Shown here piece after piece: positions 38,890 through 48,876 of a stretch of 64,000 bases of DNA. Origin of the DNA: Ralstonia pickettii (GTDB lineage: Bacteria > Pseudomonadota > Gammaproteobacteria > Burkholderiales > Burkholderiaceae); assembly GCF_030582395.1 (NCBI RefSeq), contig NZ_CP104381.1:3410001-3474000 (forward strand). Reading direction: 5' to 3'. Within the stretch, counting starts at the first letter, position 1; each line of letters begins with the position of its first letter. The notes under the pieces are model-generated. The model did not search any database, was not told where the DNA came from, and worked only from the letters and a program-made list of their open reading frames with translations. Both the position numbers and the translations under genes were made by a program.

Positions 38890-40437
38890 TCAGCCGATGG
38901 TACGTACCGCCTCCGCCAACGTATGAAAGCGCGCCGCAATCTGCTCCGTCTCCACATGGCCATAGCCGAGCAGCAGCCCAGGCAGGCGACGCGCATCGTC
39001 CTGGTAATACCGTGACAGCGGGCGCGTGACGACGTCATTGGCGAGCGCCAGATCGGCAACGGCCACATCGTTGGTGCCGGCCGGCAAGCCCAGCACGAGA
39101 TGCAGGCCCGACGCGCCGTCATGCACAGGCAGCGCGTCGCCAAACTCGCGGTTGATGGACGCCAGCAGCGTTTCGCGCCGCTCGGCATACACGCCGCGCA
39201 TGCGCCGGATGTGCGAGACGAAATGGCCCTCCGCAATGAAGTCCGCCAGCACGGCCTGCGTGAGAATCTGGCCGCCGCGGAACATCTCCGACAGCCCCGT
39301 CGCAAACGCATCGGCCAGCGCCGGCGGCACGACCAGATAGCCGATCCGCAAGCTGGGGAACAGCACTTTCGAGAACGTGCCCATGTAAAGCACGCGCCCG
39401 CCTTCATCCAGCCCCTGCAATGAGGGCAGCGGACGGCTGCCGTAGCGGAATTCGCTGTCGTAATCGTCTTCAACAATCCACGCATCGGTGGCATGTGCGG
39501 TCGCCAGCAGCGCGCGGCGTCGCGCCAGGCTCATCACCGAACCGAGCGGATATTGGTGCGAGGGCGAGACCACCATGAGCCTCGGCGGCTTGCTGCCCTG
39601 GCGACCGCGCGTGGGGATGTCAAAGCGCATGCCTTCGTCGTCCACCGGCAGCGGCACGGTGCGCACGCCCGCAGCGGTGAGGACGCTGCGCACGCCCCAG
39701 TACCCGGGGTCTTCAATCCATGCGCTGTCGCCTGCGTCGCACAGCAACTGCGCGATGAGCTGGAGCGAAGGATGGATGCCGGCAGTGATGACGATCTGCT
39801 CGGGCTCGCAGCGCACGCCGCGTGCGGTACGCAAGTAATCGGCCAGCGCGGTGCGCAACGGCAGGTAGCCCGCGCCTACGGGATACGTCAGCAACGCGGG
39901 CGATGGCTTGCGCAGCAGCCGGTTGTGCAATCGCGACCAGATACGTGCCGGAAACATCCGCACTTCCGGCACGCCCGGCATGAAGGCGCCCCATTGGCGC
40001 GAGCTGGCGCCTGCATCGCGCACCAGCGCACGGCCGCGCGTGGAAAGCATCGGCGCAGACGGCGTGGCTGCCTCGGCGATCGGCGCGGCCGCTGCTGTGG
40101 CGACGGCTGCAGCCGGTGCAGGCGCGGCGTCCAGCCGGTCTGGTGCGGTATCGGCGACGAAGGTGCCGCTGCCAACGCCCGCCGAGACATAGCCTTCCAC
40201 ACCGAGTTGTTCATAAACGTGGATGACCGTGTTGCGTGCGATACCTAGCTCGGACGCCAACTGCCGCGATGACGGCAGGCGGGTGCCCGGCTGCAGTTCG
40301 TCGCGCAGGATGCCTTCCTGCAACACGCGGTAGAGGCGGCGATGGTCGGGCTCGCCGCCGGGGTCGGCACGGTCAAAACGGCGCTGCAGGTAGTCGACCA
40401 GCATGCTGGCGCGGTGCGTGGGTGAATGGTCGGCCAT
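38890..40437 (-). CDS. MocR/GabR-type regulator (GntR HTH plus aminotransferase domain)
   Basis: 515 residues from MADHSPTHRASMLVDYLQRR. The N-terminal GntR winged helix (about 25-95: LYRVLQEGILRDELQPGTRL, SELGIARNTVIHVYEQL) is joined by an Ala-rich linker to a fold-type I PLP aminotransferase domain with VSPSHQYPLG, EDDYDSEFR and the PLP-lysine region YMGTFSKVLFPSLRIGY. MocR proteins sense PLP plus an amine; GabR senses GABA. Divergent from gabT-gabD with 120 bp between, so it is very likely their activator. A large open frame continues upstream antisense to gabT, but it is not protein-like. Confidence 0.92.
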   Translation of the reverse strand: MADHSPTHRASMLVDYLQRRFDRADPGGEPDHRRLYRVLQEGILRDELQPGTRLPSSRQLASELGIARNTVIHVYEQLGVEGYVSAGVGSGTFVADTAPDRLDAAPAPAAAVATAAAAPIAEAATPSAPMLSTRGRALVRDAGASSRQWGAFMPGVPEVRMFPARIWSRLHNRLLRKPSPALLTYPVGAGYLPLRTALADYLRTARGVRCEPEQIVITAGIHPSLQLIAQLLCDAGDSAWIEDPGYWGVRSVLTAAGVRTVPLPVDDEGMRFDIPTRGRQGSKPPRLMVVSPSHQYPLGSVMSLARRRALLATAHATDAWIVEDDYDSEFRYGSRPLPSLQGLDEGGRVLYMGTFSKVLFPSLRIGYLVVPPALADAFATGLSEMFRGGQILTQAVLADFIAEGHFVSHIRRMRGVYAERRETLLASINREFGDALPVHDGASGLHLVLGLPAGTNDVAVADLALANDVVTRPLSRYYQDDARRLPGLLLGYGHVETEQIAARFHTLAEAVRTIG

Positions 40438-40447
40438 GGTGCGCGAT

Positions 40448-40504
40448 GGAGCCAAAGTGGTTCCAAAAGAAAATCTTGATTGGGTCTTATTGTACAGAGC
40501 CAAT
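40448..40504. promoter_or_regulatory. Candidate MocR operator in the regulator-gabT spacer
   Basis: ATTGGGTCT (40479-40487) and AGAGCCAAT (40496-40504) form an inverted repeat with one mismatch in nine and an 8-bp spacer. GGAGCCAAAG (40448-40457) repeats the right half-site 48 bp to the left, in the same orientation. A direct-repeat-plus-inverted arrangement is usual for MocR regulators. Confidence 0.5.
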
Positions 40505-40557
40505 GAGGCCACACTGGCCCGCATCGCCTCTTTCTTGACCCAACGCACACGACCGCC

Positions 40558-41838
40558 ATGAACGCCCGAGACCCGCAACAGAATGCCCAATGGAATGCCC
40601 GCCGCCTGGCCGCTACGCCGCGCGGCGTCGGCGTGATGACCGATCGCTACGCCGAGCGCGCCGAGAACGCCGTGTTCTGGGACGTCGAAGGCCGCCGCTA
40701 CATCGACTTCGCGGCCGGCATTGCCGTGGTCAATACGGGCCATCGCCACCCGCGTCTGGTGCAGGCCGTGCGCGAGCAGTTGGATCACTTCACGCACACC
40801 GCTTTCCAGATCGTGCCGTACGGTTCGTACGTCGAGTTGGCCGAGCGCCTGAACACGCTCACGCCCGGCACGCACGCCAAGAAGACCGCGTTCTTCACCA
40901 CCGGCGCCGAGGCTGTCGAAAACGCCATCAAGATCGCACGGGCGCACACGGGCCGCCCGGGTGTGATCGCACTCACGGGCGCGTTCCACGGCCGTACGTT
41001 CATGGGCATGTCGCTGACGGGCAAGGTGGTGCCGTACAAGACGGGCTTCGGGCCGTTCCCGGGCAGCATCTACCACGTGCCGGCGCCGGTCGCGCTGCAT
41101 GGCGTGAGCACGCAGGATGCGCTGGATGCCATCCAGCGTCTGTTCAAGGCGGATATCGATCCGCGCCAGGTGGCGGCCGTCATCTTCGAGCCGGTGCAGG
41201 GCGAGGGCGGCTTCTACCAGATGCCCGCCGATTTCGTGCGCGCCATCCGCGCGCTGTGCGACGAGCACGGCATCGTGATGATCGCCGACGAAGTGCAAAC
41301 CGGCTTTGCCCGCACCGGCAAGCTGTTTGCCATGGAGCACACCGGCGTGCTGCCCGACATTACGACGATGGCCAAGGGCCTGGCCGGCGGCCTGCCGCTG
41401 TCCGCCGTCACAGGCCGCGCAGAGATCATGGACGCCCCTGCTCCGGGCGGACTTGGCGGCACCTACGCCGGCAACCCGCTGGCGGTGGCGTCCGCGCATG
41501 CGGTGCTCGACATCATTGCCGACGAGAAGCTCTGCGAGCGCTCTGCCGCCCTGGGCGCACGTCTGGTCGACGCACTGAACGCTGCCAAGGCCAAGCAGCC
41601 GCGCATTGCCGAAGTGCGTGGCGTGGGCGCGATGGTTGCTGTCGAATTCAACACGCCGGACGGCAAGCCCGACGCCGATTGCACCAAGCTCGTGCAGCAA
41701 CGGGCGCTCGAAGCCGGCCTGCTCCTCCTGTCGTGCGGCGTATACGGCAACGTGATCCGCTTCCTGTTTCCGCTCACGATTGAAGACGCGGTGTTCGAAG
41801 AGGGCCTTGCCATCCTGCAACGCGCACTGGAGGGCTGA
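40558..41838 (+). CDS. gabT: 4-aminobutyrate aminotransferase
   Basis: Class III PLP aminotransferase, 426 residues, transferring the amino group of GABA to 2-oxoglutarate to give succinate semialdehyde. Signatures: [60 protein letters not shown] and the PLP-lysine region [20 protein letters not shown]. gabD begins 4 bp after its stop, making a two-gene GABA operon under the divergent MocR protein. Confidence 0.93.
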   Translation: MNARDPQQNAQWNARRLAATPRGVGVMTDRYAERAENAVFWDVEGRRYIDFAAGIAVVNTGHRHPRLVQAVREQLDHFTHTAFQIVPYGSYVELAERLNTLTPGTHAKKTAFFTTGAEAVENAIKIARAHTGRPGVIALTGAFHGRTFMGMSLTGKVVPYKTGFGPFPGSIYHVPAPVALHGVSTQDALDAIQRLFKADIDPRQVAAVIFEPVQGEGGFYQMPADFVRAIRALCDEHGIVMIADEVQTGFARTGKLFAMEHTGVLPDITTMAKGLAGGLPLSAVTGRAEIMDAPAPGGLGGTYAGNPLAVASAHAVLDIIADEKLCERSAALGARLVDALNAAKAKQPRIAEVRGVGAMVAVEFNTPDGKPDADCTKLVQQRALEAGLLLLSCGVYGNVIRFLFPLTIEDAVFEEGLAILQRALEG

Positions 41839-41842
41839 CACC

Positions 41843-43345
41843 ATGACCCGCACCGATTTGCCAAGCGCACCGGTTACGCCGCCGATCGCGCTGAAAGACC
41901 CCGGCCTCTGGCGCACGCAAGCGTTCGTCGCCGGCACCTGGGCCGATGCCGATGACGGTGCCACGCGCGACGTGACCGATCCCGCCACCGGCCGCACCAT
42001 CGGCACCGTGCCCGGCATGGGCGCCGCCGAAACGCGCCGCGCCATCGAAGCCGCACAGGTTGCGCAACGTGCCTGGCGCAAGGTGAGCGCACGTGATCGC
42101 GCCAAGATTCTGCGCAAGCTGGCCGATCTGATGATGGAGCACCAGCAGGACCTTGCGGCCATCCTCACGGCCGAGCAAGGCAAGCCGCTGCCGGAAGCCG
42201 CCGGTGAAATCGCCTACGCCGCCTCGTTCATCGAATGGTTTGCGGAAGAAGCGCGCCGCATTTACGGCGACACGATTCCGTCGCCGCAGGGCGATCGCCG
42301 CATCGTCGTGCAGAAGGAGCCGATCGGCGTGAGCGCGGCCATCACGCCGTGGAATTTCCCCATCGCGATGATGACGCGCAAGGTCGGCCCGGCGCTGGCG
42401 GCGGGCTGCTCGATGGTGGTCAAGCCGGCGCTGGAAACGCCCTACTCGGCCCTGGCGTTTGCTGAGCTGGCGGCGCGTGCCGGCGTGCCGGCAGGCTTGC
42501 TGTCCATCGTCACGGGCGATTCGCAGGCGATTGGTGGCGAACTGACCTCCAACCCTGTCGTGCGCAAGCTCAGCTTCACGGGCTCGACAGCCGTGGGTCG
42601 TTTGCTGATGCGCCAGTGCGCCGACGACATCAAGAAGCTCTCGCTCGAACTGGGCGGCAATGCGCCGTTCATCGTGTTCGACGATGCCGACGTCGATGCA
42701 GCGGTGGAAGGCGCGATGATCGCCAAGTACCGTAACGCGGGCCAGACCTGTGTCTGTGCGAACCGCTTCTATGTGCAGCGCGGCATCTACGACACGTTTG
42801 CCGCCAAGCTGGCCGACGCCGTGCGTGCGCTGCGCGTGGGCAACGGTACGGAGCCCGGCGTGCAGCAGGGGCCGCTGATCCACATGCGCGCGATGGACAA
42901 GGTGCAACAGCATCTGGACGACGCCGTACGCCAAGGCGCCCGCGTGCTGGTGGGCGGCAAGCCGCATGCGTTGTCTGCACAGGGCGGCGCGTTTTTCGAG
43001 CCGACCGTCCTGGTCGACGCAAAGGCCGACATGCTGGTCGCGCATGAAGAAACGTTCGGCCCGCTGGCTGCGCTCATTCCCTTCGACACGGAAGACGAAG
43101 CCGTGGCCGCTGCCAACGACACCGAGTTCGGTCTCGCTGCGTATTTCTACACGCGCGATCTGGGCCGCGCGTGGCGCGTTTCGGATGCGCTCGAGTCGGG
43201 CATGGTTGGCGTCAATACGGGGCTGATCTCGACGGCCGAAGCGCCGTTTGGCGGCGTCAAGCAATCGGGGCTGGGCCGTGAAGGGTCGAAGTACGGCATC
43301 GACGAGTACCTGGAGATCAAGTACATCAACATGGCCGGCCTCTGA
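41843..43345 (+). CDS. gabD: Succinate-semialdehyde dehydrogenase (NADP+)
   Basis: 500 residues; oxidises succinate semialdehyde to succinate, completing GABA entry into the TCA cycle. Aldehyde dehydrogenase motifs: [20 protein letters not shown], the general-base Glu in [17 protein letters not shown], and the nucleophile Cys in [12 protein letters not shown]. The CVC pair and NADP-type sequence match GabD I. Start ATG 41843; the frame opens earlier within gabT. A 7-bp hairpin without a T-run lies at 43369-43390 after the stop. Confidence 0.95.
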   Translation: MTRTDLPSAPVTPPIALKDPGLWRTQAFVAGTWADADDGATRDVTDPATGRTIGTVPGMGAAETRRAIEAAQVAQRAWRKVSARDRAKILRKLADLMMEHQQDLAAILTAEQGKPLPEAAGEIAYAASFIEWFAEEARRIYGDTIPSPQGDRRIVVQKEPIGVSAAITPWNFPIAMMTRKVGPALAAGCSMVVKPALETPYSALAFAELAARAGVPAGLLSIVTGDSQAIGGELTSNPVVRKLSFTGSTAVGRLLMRQCADDIKKLSLELGGNAPFIVFDDADVDAAVEGAMIAKYRNAGQTCVCANRFYVQRGIYDTFAAKLADAVRALRVGNGTEPGVQQGPLIHMRAMDKVQQHLDDAVRQGARVLVGGKPHALSAQGGAFFEPTVLVDAKADMLVAHEETFGPLAALIPFDTEDEAVAAANDTEFGLAAYFYTRDLGRAWRVSDALESGMVGVNTGLISTAEAPFGGVKQSGLGREGSKYGIDEYLEIKYINMAGL

Positions 43346-43407
43346 CCGACGCATGGGCGAGGATCGGGCGCATCACGCTGCGATGATGCGTCCGCCGCCG
43401 CTTGCTC

Positions 43408-43413
43408 TATAAT
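43408..43413 (+). promoter_or_regulatory. -10 box of the metX promoter
   Basis: Exact TATAAT. Its predicted start site (about 43419-43421) falls just 5' of the riboswitch P1 helix, as expected for a leader RNA. The -35 is weak (GATGCG at 17-bp spacing). Confidence 0.6.
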
Positions 43414-43424
43414 CACGTTCCTCT

Positions 43425-43520
43425 GGCGCGCCGATTTGACGACTGGCTTGCGGGCGCGCGGGAGTTCAGACATCCACGGATGTGGCGCTGGGCTCTCATT
43501 ACAAATGCGGCTAAAGAGGT
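43425..43520 (+). ncRNA. SAM-II (SAM-alpha)-like riboswitch aptamer with an extra helix
   Basis: Leader of metX. P1 is CGCGCC (43427-43432) with GGCGCG (43453-43458). The P1 loop carries GATTTGA and GGCTTGC, as in SAM-II (metA-type) aptamers. The conserved 3' segment ATTACAAATGCGGCTAAAG (from 43498) contains the GCTAAA core; TTGC (43448-43451) can pair with GCGG (43507-43510) as the pseudoknot helix P2. Unlike the compact ~52-nt aptamer, a nested hairpin is inserted between P1 and the 3' segment: GAGTTCAG (43462-43469) with CTGGGCTC (43488-43495), around ACATC-CACG-GATGT. SAM binding would shut off metX. The call is by recalled motif, not by a covariance search. Confidence 0.75.
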
Positions 43521-43570
43521 TCGGTCAGAGCGGGGTGGTGAAAGCAAGCGCCCTCCGTGCGCCACATGAG

Positions 43571-43613
43571 AACCCGATTGGTTGCGTGAACAGCGTTGCC
43601 GGTCGGGTTTTTT
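43571..43613 (+). terminator. Regulatory intrinsic terminator just before metX
   Basis: AACCCGATTGG (43571-43581) pairs with CCGGTCGGGTT (43599-43609, two G-U), followed by TTTTTT. It ends 11 nt before the metX ATG, so it is an expression platform for the riboswitch and not the end of an upstream gene. No standard ribosome-binding site is visible beyond it. Confidence 0.8.
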
Positions 43614-43623
43614 CTTTGGTGCC

Positions 43624-44838
43624 ATGACAGACATCCAGGCTGACCCCGCGGTCACCGCACCCGATGCGGCGCAGGCCGATACCTCTTCTCCGACGGCACA
43701 TCAGGGCAAACCGGCCAATGCCATCGGCTTGGTCGTGCCCGAGCGCATGCACTTTGCCGAGCCGCTGCAACTGCGCAACGGCTCGCAGATCAGCGGCTAC
43801 GACCTGATGGTCGAGACCTACGGCACGCTCAATGCCGACCGTTCCAACGCCGTGCTCATCTGCCACGCGCTCAACGCTTCGCACCACGTGGCGGGCGTGC
43901 ATGCCGAGGGCGAAGTCGGCTGGTGGGACAACATGGTCGGCCCCGGCAAGCCGGTCGACACGAACCACTTTTTCGTCATCGGGGTGAATAACCTGGGTTC
44001 GTGTTTCGGCTCGACCGGCCCCATGAGCCCGCATCCGGAAACGGGCCTGCCCTACGGCGCGCGCTTTCCCGTGGTGACGGTGGAAGACTGGGTGAACGCG
44101 CAGGCGCGCGTGGCGGATCGTTTCGGCATCCAGCAGTTTGCAGCGGTGATGGGCGGCAGCCTCGGCGGCATGCAGGCGCTGGCCTGGAGCCTGATGTATC
44201 CGGACCGGCTGCGGCATTGCGTGGTGGTGGCGTCCACCCCCAAGCTGTCGGCGCAGAACATCGCCTTCAACGAGGTGGCACGCAGCGCGATCCTGTCCGA
44301 CCCCGATTTCCACGGCGGCGATTACTACGCGCACAACGTCAAGCCGAAGCGCGGTTTGCGCGTGGCCCGGATGATCGGCCACATCACATATCTGTCGGAC
44401 GAGGACATGGCGGCGAAATTCGGCCGCGAGCTGAAGGCGGATGACATCCGTTTCTCGTTCGACGTGGAGTTCCAGGTCGAGAGCTACCTGCGCTACCAGG
44501 GCGACAAGTTTGCCGAATATTTCGATGCGAACACGTATCTGCTCATCACGCGCGCGCTCGATTACTTCGACCCCGCGCTGGCTTACGGCGGCAATCTGAC
44601 CAAGGCCGTCGCGCATACCAAGGCGAGCTATCTCGTCGTCAGCTTCATGACCGACTGGCGATTCGCCCCTTCGCGCAGCCGCGAGCTGGTCAAGGCGCTG
44701 CTCGACAACAAGCACCGTGTCACTTACGGCGAGATCGACGCGCCTCACGGCCACGACGCCTTCCTTCTGGAGGACGCGCGCTACCACGCGCTGGTCCGCG
44801 CCTACTACGAACGCATCGCCCAGGAGATCGGCGCATGA
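43624..44838 (+). CDS. metX: Homoserine O-acyltransferase MetX
   Basis: 404 residues. Alpha/beta-hydrolase-fold acyltransferase that activates homoserine for methionine synthesis. Nucleophile Ser179 is in [32 protein letters not shown] and the C-terminal catalytic Asp and His ([24 protein letters not shown]) are present. The MetX family contains both acetyl- and succinyltransferases, and many betaproteobacterial members use succinyl-CoA, so the acyl donor is left open. It lacks a good ribosome-binding site; ATG 43624 matches family starts. metW overlaps by 4 bp. Confidence 0.94.
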   Translation: MTDIQADPAVTAPDAAQADTSSPTAHQGKPANAIGLVVPERMHFAEPLQLRNGSQISGYDLMVETYGTLNADRSNAVLICHALNASHHVAGVHAEGEVGWWDNMVGPGKPVDTNHFFVIGVNNLGSCFGSTGPMSPHPETGLPYGARFPVVTVEDWVNAQARVADRFGIQQFAAVMGGSLGGMQALAWSLMYPDRLRHCVVVASTPKLSAQNIAFNEVARSAILSDPDFHGGDYYAHNVKPKRGLRVARMIGHITYLSDEDMAAKFGRELKADDIRFSFDVEFQVESYLRYQGDKFAEYFDANTYLLITRALDYFDPALAYGGNLTKAVAHTKASYLVVSFMTDWRFAPSRSRELVKALLDNKHRVTYGEIDAPHGHDAFLLEDARYHALVRAYYERIAQEIGA

Positions 44839-45470
44839 CAACGCAAACGCTGAACCCCGCGGCACCCTCCGTCGTGCCGAACATCCTGGCGGACCGGGCC
44901 GACTTCCGCGCCATCGCCCGCTGGATCGAGCCGCGCTCCACCGTGCTCGACCTCGGTTGCGCAGACGGCAGCCTGCTGAGCGTGCTGCAGGATGAGCTGG
45001 ATGTGCTGGCTTACGGCATCGAGATCGACGATGCGGGCGTGCTGGCCTCCACCCAAAAAGGCGTGCACGTGATCCAGCAGAACCTTGAGGGTGGGCTCGC
45101 GCTGTTCGAAGACAAGAGCTTCGACACGGTGATCCTGTCGCAGACGCTGCAGACCATCCACAACACGGCGCAGGTGCTGCGCGAGATGCTGCGCGTGGGC
45201 CGCGAGTGCATCGTGTCTTTCCCAAACTTTGGTTACTGGCCGCATCGGCTGTCGATCTTCCGCGGGCGCATGCCTGTGTCGGAATCGCTGCCATACGAGT
45301 GGTACGACACGCCCAACGTGCGCGTGCTGACCATCCGCGACTTTGAAGCGCTGGCGCCCAAGGTGGGACTGGTGATTCTCGACCGCGTGGTGCTGCACGA
45401 AGGCAACGTGGTGCGTTGGGGCGCCAACTGGCGCGGCAGCGTGGCGGTGTACCGGGTGCGCGCCGGCTGA
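44835..45470 (+). CDS. metW: Methionine biosynthesis protein MetW
   Basis: 211 residues with a class I SAM-methyltransferase-like fold: [20 protein letters not shown], then [20 protein letters not shown], and [15 protein letters not shown]. MetW is co-encoded with MetX in many proteobacteria and is needed for its full activity; a methyl transfer reaction is not established. Translationally coupled to metX by an ATGA overlap. Confidence 0.95.
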   Translation: MTTQTLNPAAPSVVPNILADRADFRAIARWIEPRSTVLDLGCADGSLLSVLQDELDVLAYGIEIDDAGVLASTQKGVHVIQQNLEGGLALFEDKSFDTVILSQTLQTIHNTAQVLREMLRVGRECIVSFPNFGYWPHRLSIFRGRMPVSESLPYEWYDTPNVRVLTIRDFEALAPKVGLVILDRVVLHEGNVVRWGANWRGSVAVYRVRAG

Positions 45471-45571
45471 TTGCTTCGGCATCGATCGGCTTGACGTGTG
45501 CTGGTTTGTGCCCGCCCGCGCGCAGCGCAGTAGCGCGCTACACTGGTTCATCTTCCGATGAGGAGCGTGCG

Positions 45572-46318
45572 ATGAGCAGACAGACCAGGCGCAGAAGTCC
45601 GCGCATGCTGCAGGCGGCGTTGGTGGTTGCGATAGGGATGGCGGCGCCTTTTACATGGGCTGCCACGCCGCCGAAAGATGTGCGGGGCGACGCCGATGCC
45701 CTCACCCAGATCGCCATCGCCCACTACGAGAAGAACGATTTCGGCCACGCCTTCGACGAATTCGCCGAGGCGGCGCAGCGCGGCAACCGGCTCGCGCAAT
45801 TCAACTACGCAATGATGCTGATGCGCGGCGAAGGCACCGTCGCGCGGCCTGACGAAGCGGTCAAGTGGCTGCGCCAAGCCGCCGACAACCAGATGACCCA
45901 CGCACAGTTTGCCTACGGCGAATTGTTCGAACGCGGCGAGCTGGTACCGCGCTCCCTTGAAGAAGCCAACAAGTGGTACGAGCGTGCCGCCGCCGGCGGG
46001 CATGTCGAGGCGCAGCGCGCGCTGGCCACCGATTACTTCACCGGGCGCGGTGTGCCACGCGACTACGGGCGCGCATTCACCTGGTACAAGAAGGCAGCCG
46101 AGGGGGGCGATGCGCCATCGCAGTACATCGTCGGCAGCTACTACGAGCGCGGCGAGCCCGGCGTCGTGCCGCAGGATATCGAGCAGGCCAAGAAGTGGTA
46201 CGGCAGGGCGGCCGCCCAAGGCGATGTGGGGGCGCTCGGCAAGCTGCGTGAACTGGTGGAGAAAACCTACCGGGCCAAGCACGGCGATCCGCCCACGGCG
46301 GCACGTCAGTCCCTGTAG
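45572..46318 (+). CDS. Secreted Sel1-repeat (TPR-like) protein
   Basis: 248 residues with a signal peptide (basic MSRQTRRRSPRMLQAALVVA, cleavage near TWAAT). At least four Sel1-like repeats follow, for example YAMMLMRGEGTVARPDEAV, YGELFERGELVPRSLEEANK, YFTGRGVPRDYGRAFTWYKK and YYERGEPGVVPQDIEQAKKW. Sel1 proteins mediate protein-protein contacts, often at the envelope; the partner is unknown. GAGGAG precedes ATG 45572. A strong bidirectional terminator follows. Confidence 0.88.
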   Translation: MSRQTRRRSPRMLQAALVVAIGMAAPFTWAATPPKDVRGDADALTQIAIAHYEKNDFGHAFDEFAEAAQRGNRLAQFNYAMMLMRGEGTVARPDEAVKWLRQAADNQMTHAQFAYGELFERGELVPRSLEEANKWYERAAAGGHVEAQRALATDYFTGRGVPRDYGRAFTWYKKAAEGGDAPSQYIVGSYYERGEPGVVPQDIEQAKKWYGRAAAQGDVGALGKLRELVEKTYRAKHGDPPTAARQSL

Positions 46319-46329
46319 CGCATGTCAGT

Positions 46330-46368
46330 AAAAACCGCCGGGCATGGCTGCATGCACCGGCGGTTTTT
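46330..46368. terminator. Bidirectional terminator between Sel1 gene and ybdD
   Basis: 12-bp perfect stem AAAAACCGCCGG (46330-46341)/CCGGCGGTTTTT (46357-46368), with a further inner GCATG/CATGC pairing. T5 on both strands serves the convergent genes. Confidence 0.92.
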
Positions 46369-46393
46369 GCTTTGGAGCCCGATCAGCCGTTCG

Positions 46394-46600
46394 TCAACAG
46401 CAGCGGCCGACGCGCCCCGCGTAGCGCGCGTCCTGGCGTTCGCGGAAGAAGTCTTCGTACGTCATGACGGCCTGGCCCGGATGGGTCTCCTGCATGTGGC
46501 GCACGTAGGTGTCGTAGTCCGGCACGCCCACCATCAGGCGCAGCGTCTGGCCCAGGTAGCGGCCGAAGTTTTCGAGTTCTTCGCGCATGCCCGTGCTCAT
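46394..46600 (-). CDS. ybdD: YbdD/YjiX family protein
   Basis: 68 residues: the core of the small family partner of CstA/BtsT transporters (YLGQTLRLMVGVPDYDTYVR, then HMQETHPGQAVMTYEDFFRE, and the ending RYAGRVGRCC). The E. coli homologue is required for pyruvate uptake by the cognate transporter. Start overlaps the cstA stop by 4 bp (ATGA), so stoichiometry is probably translationally set. Confidence 0.93.
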   Translation of the reverse strand: MSTGMREELENFGRYLGQTLRLMVGVPDYDTYVRHMQETHPGQAVMTYEDFFRERQDARYAGRVGRCC

Positions 46601-48651
46601 GCGCCCAGCGCTTCGTAGGGCGTTTCGTTGGCGGTCGGGCGGCTCGCGGCGCGCGCCTTGAGCACCGTGCGCACGCCATACCAGGCGATGCTGACCACCA
46701 CGAGAATGAACAGGCCGCACAGGAACGCGTCGATGCGGTCGTTCAGCACCACCTGCTGCATCTGCGCCATCGACTTGGCCGGGGCCAGAAGCTTGCCTTC
46801 GGCGATCGCGCCGGCGTACTTGTTGGCATGCGCCAGGAAGCCGATCTTCGGGTCCGGATCGAACAGCTTCTGCCAGCCGGCGGTGAGCGTGCAGATCAGC
46901 AGCCAGGCGGTCGGCAGCAGCGTCACCCACACGTAGCGGTCGCGTTTCATCTTGACCAGCACGCAGGTGCCCAGTGTCAGCGCAATCGCGGCGAGCATCT
47001 GGTTGGAGATGCCAAACAGCGGCCACAGCGTATTGATGCCGCCCAGCGGGTCGACCACGCCCTGGTACAGGAAGTAGCCCCACAGCGCGACGGTCGCGGC
47101 CGTGGCAATGAGGTTGGCGACGAGCGAATCCGTGCGCTTGAGTGCCGGCACGAAGGTGCCCAGCAGATCCTGCAGCATGAACCGCCCGGCGCGCGTGCCT
47201 GCATCCACCGCCGTGAGGATGAACAGCGCCTCGAACAGGATCGCAAAGTGGTACCAGAAGGCCATCATGGCGGGGCCGCCCACCACCTGGTGCAGGATGT
47301 GCGCCATGCCCACAGCCAGCGTCGGGGCACCGCCTGCACGGGCGAGGATGGTGTTCTCGCCGACGTCCTTGGCGGTCTGGACGAGCACGTCAGGGGAGAT
47401 GACGAAGCCCCAGGTGGACAGCGTGTGCGCCACCGTATCGGGCGTCGCGCCCACCAGTGCCGCCGGGCTGTTCATCGCAAAATACACGCCCGGGTCGATG
47501 ACCGAAGCGGCCACCAGCGCCATGATGGCGACGAACGATTCCATCAGCATCGCGCCGTAGCCGATGAAGCGCGCTTGGCGTTCGTTCTCCAGCAACTTGG
47601 GCGTGGTGCCCGATGAGATGAGCGAGTGGAAGCCCGATACCGCGCCGCACGCAATGGTGATGAACAGGAACGGGAACATGTTGCCCGACCACACCGGGCC
47701 GCCGCCCGCAGCAAACTGCGTCAGCGAAGGCATCTGCATCTGCGGCGCGACGATCAGGATACCGATCGCCAGCGCGAGGATCGTGCCGATCTTCAGGAAT
47801 GTCGAGAGGTAGTCGCGCGGCGCCAACAGCAGCCACACCGGCAGCACCGAGGCGACAAAGCCGTAGCCGATCAGCATCCACGTGAGGGCCTTGCCGTCGA
47901 ACGTGAACAGCGGCGCCAGCGCGGCGTTCTCGTGCACAGCTTGGCCGCCAATGATGGCGAGCATCAGCAGCACGAAGCCGATGATCGAGATTTCGCCGAT
48001 GCGGCCCGGGCGGATGTAACGCACGTACACGCCCATGAATAGCGCGATGGGAATCGTCGCGGCCACCGTGAACGTGCCCCACGGCGAACCGACCAGCGCC
48101 TTCACGACGATCAGCGCCAGCACGGCGAGGATGATGATCATGATGAGGAACGCGCCAAACAGCGCGATCACGCCGGGCACCGTGCCCATCTCGCTCTTCA
48201 CCAGGTCGCCCAGCGAGCGGCCGTCGCGGCGGCTGGATATGAACAGCACGATGAAATCCTGCACCGCGCCGGCAAACACCACGCCGGCCAGAATCCACAG
48301 CATGCCGGGCAGATAACCCATCTGCGCGGCCAGCACAGGGCCGACCAGCGGGCCGGCGCCAGCAATGGCCGCAAAGTGGTGGCCGAACAGCACGTACTTG
48401 TTGGTGGGAACGTAGTCGAGCCCGTCGTTATAACGCCAGGCGGGCGTCTTGCGGGTGCCGTCCAGGCCGAGCACCTTGTCGGCAATGAAGCGGCTGTAGT
48501 AGCGATACGCGATCAGGTAGATGCATACGGCGGCCACCACCACCCACAGCGCGCTGACGGCCTCGCCGCGCGCTAGCGCAACGGTGGCAAACGCAGACGC
48601 GCCAAGAATGGCGATGACCAGCCAGATCAGGTGTTGCCTGACGAAGCTCAT
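46597..48651 (-). CDS. cstA: CstA family pyruvate/carbon-starvation transporter
   Basis: 684 residues, from ATG 48651 with GAGGAG; the open frame continues far upstream but has no CstA sequence. Some 16-18 membrane segments are seen. Family signatures: VPTNKYVLFGHHFAAIAGAG, GPLVGPVLAAQMGYLPG, CGAVSGFHSLISSGTTPKLL and LWPLFGISNQMLAAIALTLG. CstA in E. coli imports pyruvate (and has been linked to peptides) during carbon starvation. Divergent from a Cache sensor kinase/NarL-type regulator pair. Confidence 0.95.
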   Translation of the reverse strand: MSFVRQHLIWLVIAILGASAFATVALARGEAVSALWVVVAAVCIYLIAYRYYSRFIADKVLGLDGTRKTPAWRYNDGLDYVPTNKYVLFGHHFAAIAGAGPLVGPVLAAQMGYLPGMLWILAGVVFAGAVQDFIVLFISSRRDGRSLGDLVKSEMGTVPGVIALFGAFLIMIIILAVLALIVVKALVGSPWGTFTVAATIPIALFMGVYVRYIRPGRIGEISIIGFVLLMLAIIGGQAVHENAALAPLFTFDGKALTWMLIGYGFVASVLPVWLLLAPRDYLSTFLKIGTILALAIGILIVAPQMQMPSLTQFAAGGGPVWSGNMFPFLFITIACGAVSGFHSLISSGTTPKLLENERQARFIGYGAMLMESFVAIMALVAASVIDPGVYFAMNSPAALVGATPDTVAHTLSTWGFVISPDVLVQTAKDVGENTILARAGGAPTLAVGMAHILHQVVGGPAMMAFWYHFAILFEALFILTAVDAGTRAGRFMLQDLLGTFVPALKRTDSLVANLIATAATVALWGYFLYQGVVDPLGGINTLWPLFGISNQMLAAIALTLGTCVLVKMKRDRYVWVTLLPTAWLLICTLTAGWQKLFDPDPKIGFLAHANKYAGAIAEGKLLAPAKSMAQMQQVVLNDRIDAFLCGLFILVVVSIAWYGVRTVLKARAASRPTANETPYEALGA

Positions 48652-48876
48652 GTCGGTCTCCTCGAACCTTGGTCGAAGTGTTGTGCTGAACGCGGGATGT
48701 GGGTTCATCCCTGCGGTAAGTCCTGCCCCGTGACAGGGGCGTGTAGTATTTGCCAGCCCTACCCCGCGCCACAAGCGGAGGACTACGCAACGCACGTCCG
48801 TAGTTCTACGCAGGGCGCCACACCCGACCGAGACCGCGCCGAAACTCGCAATACAGCAAAGCGCCGCGTTTTTGCC

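Noticed and set aside
40438..42183. Upstream extension of the MocR frame antisense to gabT and the start of gabD.
   Set aside because: No homology before MADHSPT; gabT and gabD are clearly coding on the other strand.
43369..43390. Hairpin CGCATCA/TGATGCG after gabD as a terminator.
   Set aside because: Seven base pairs but no T-run, and it overlaps the metX -35 region, so I left it as a note only.
48725..48742. GCCCC/GGGGC hairpin in the cstA-kinase spacer as a terminator or riboswitch.
   Set aside because: Five base pairs, no T-run on either strand and no known riboswitch motif around it.
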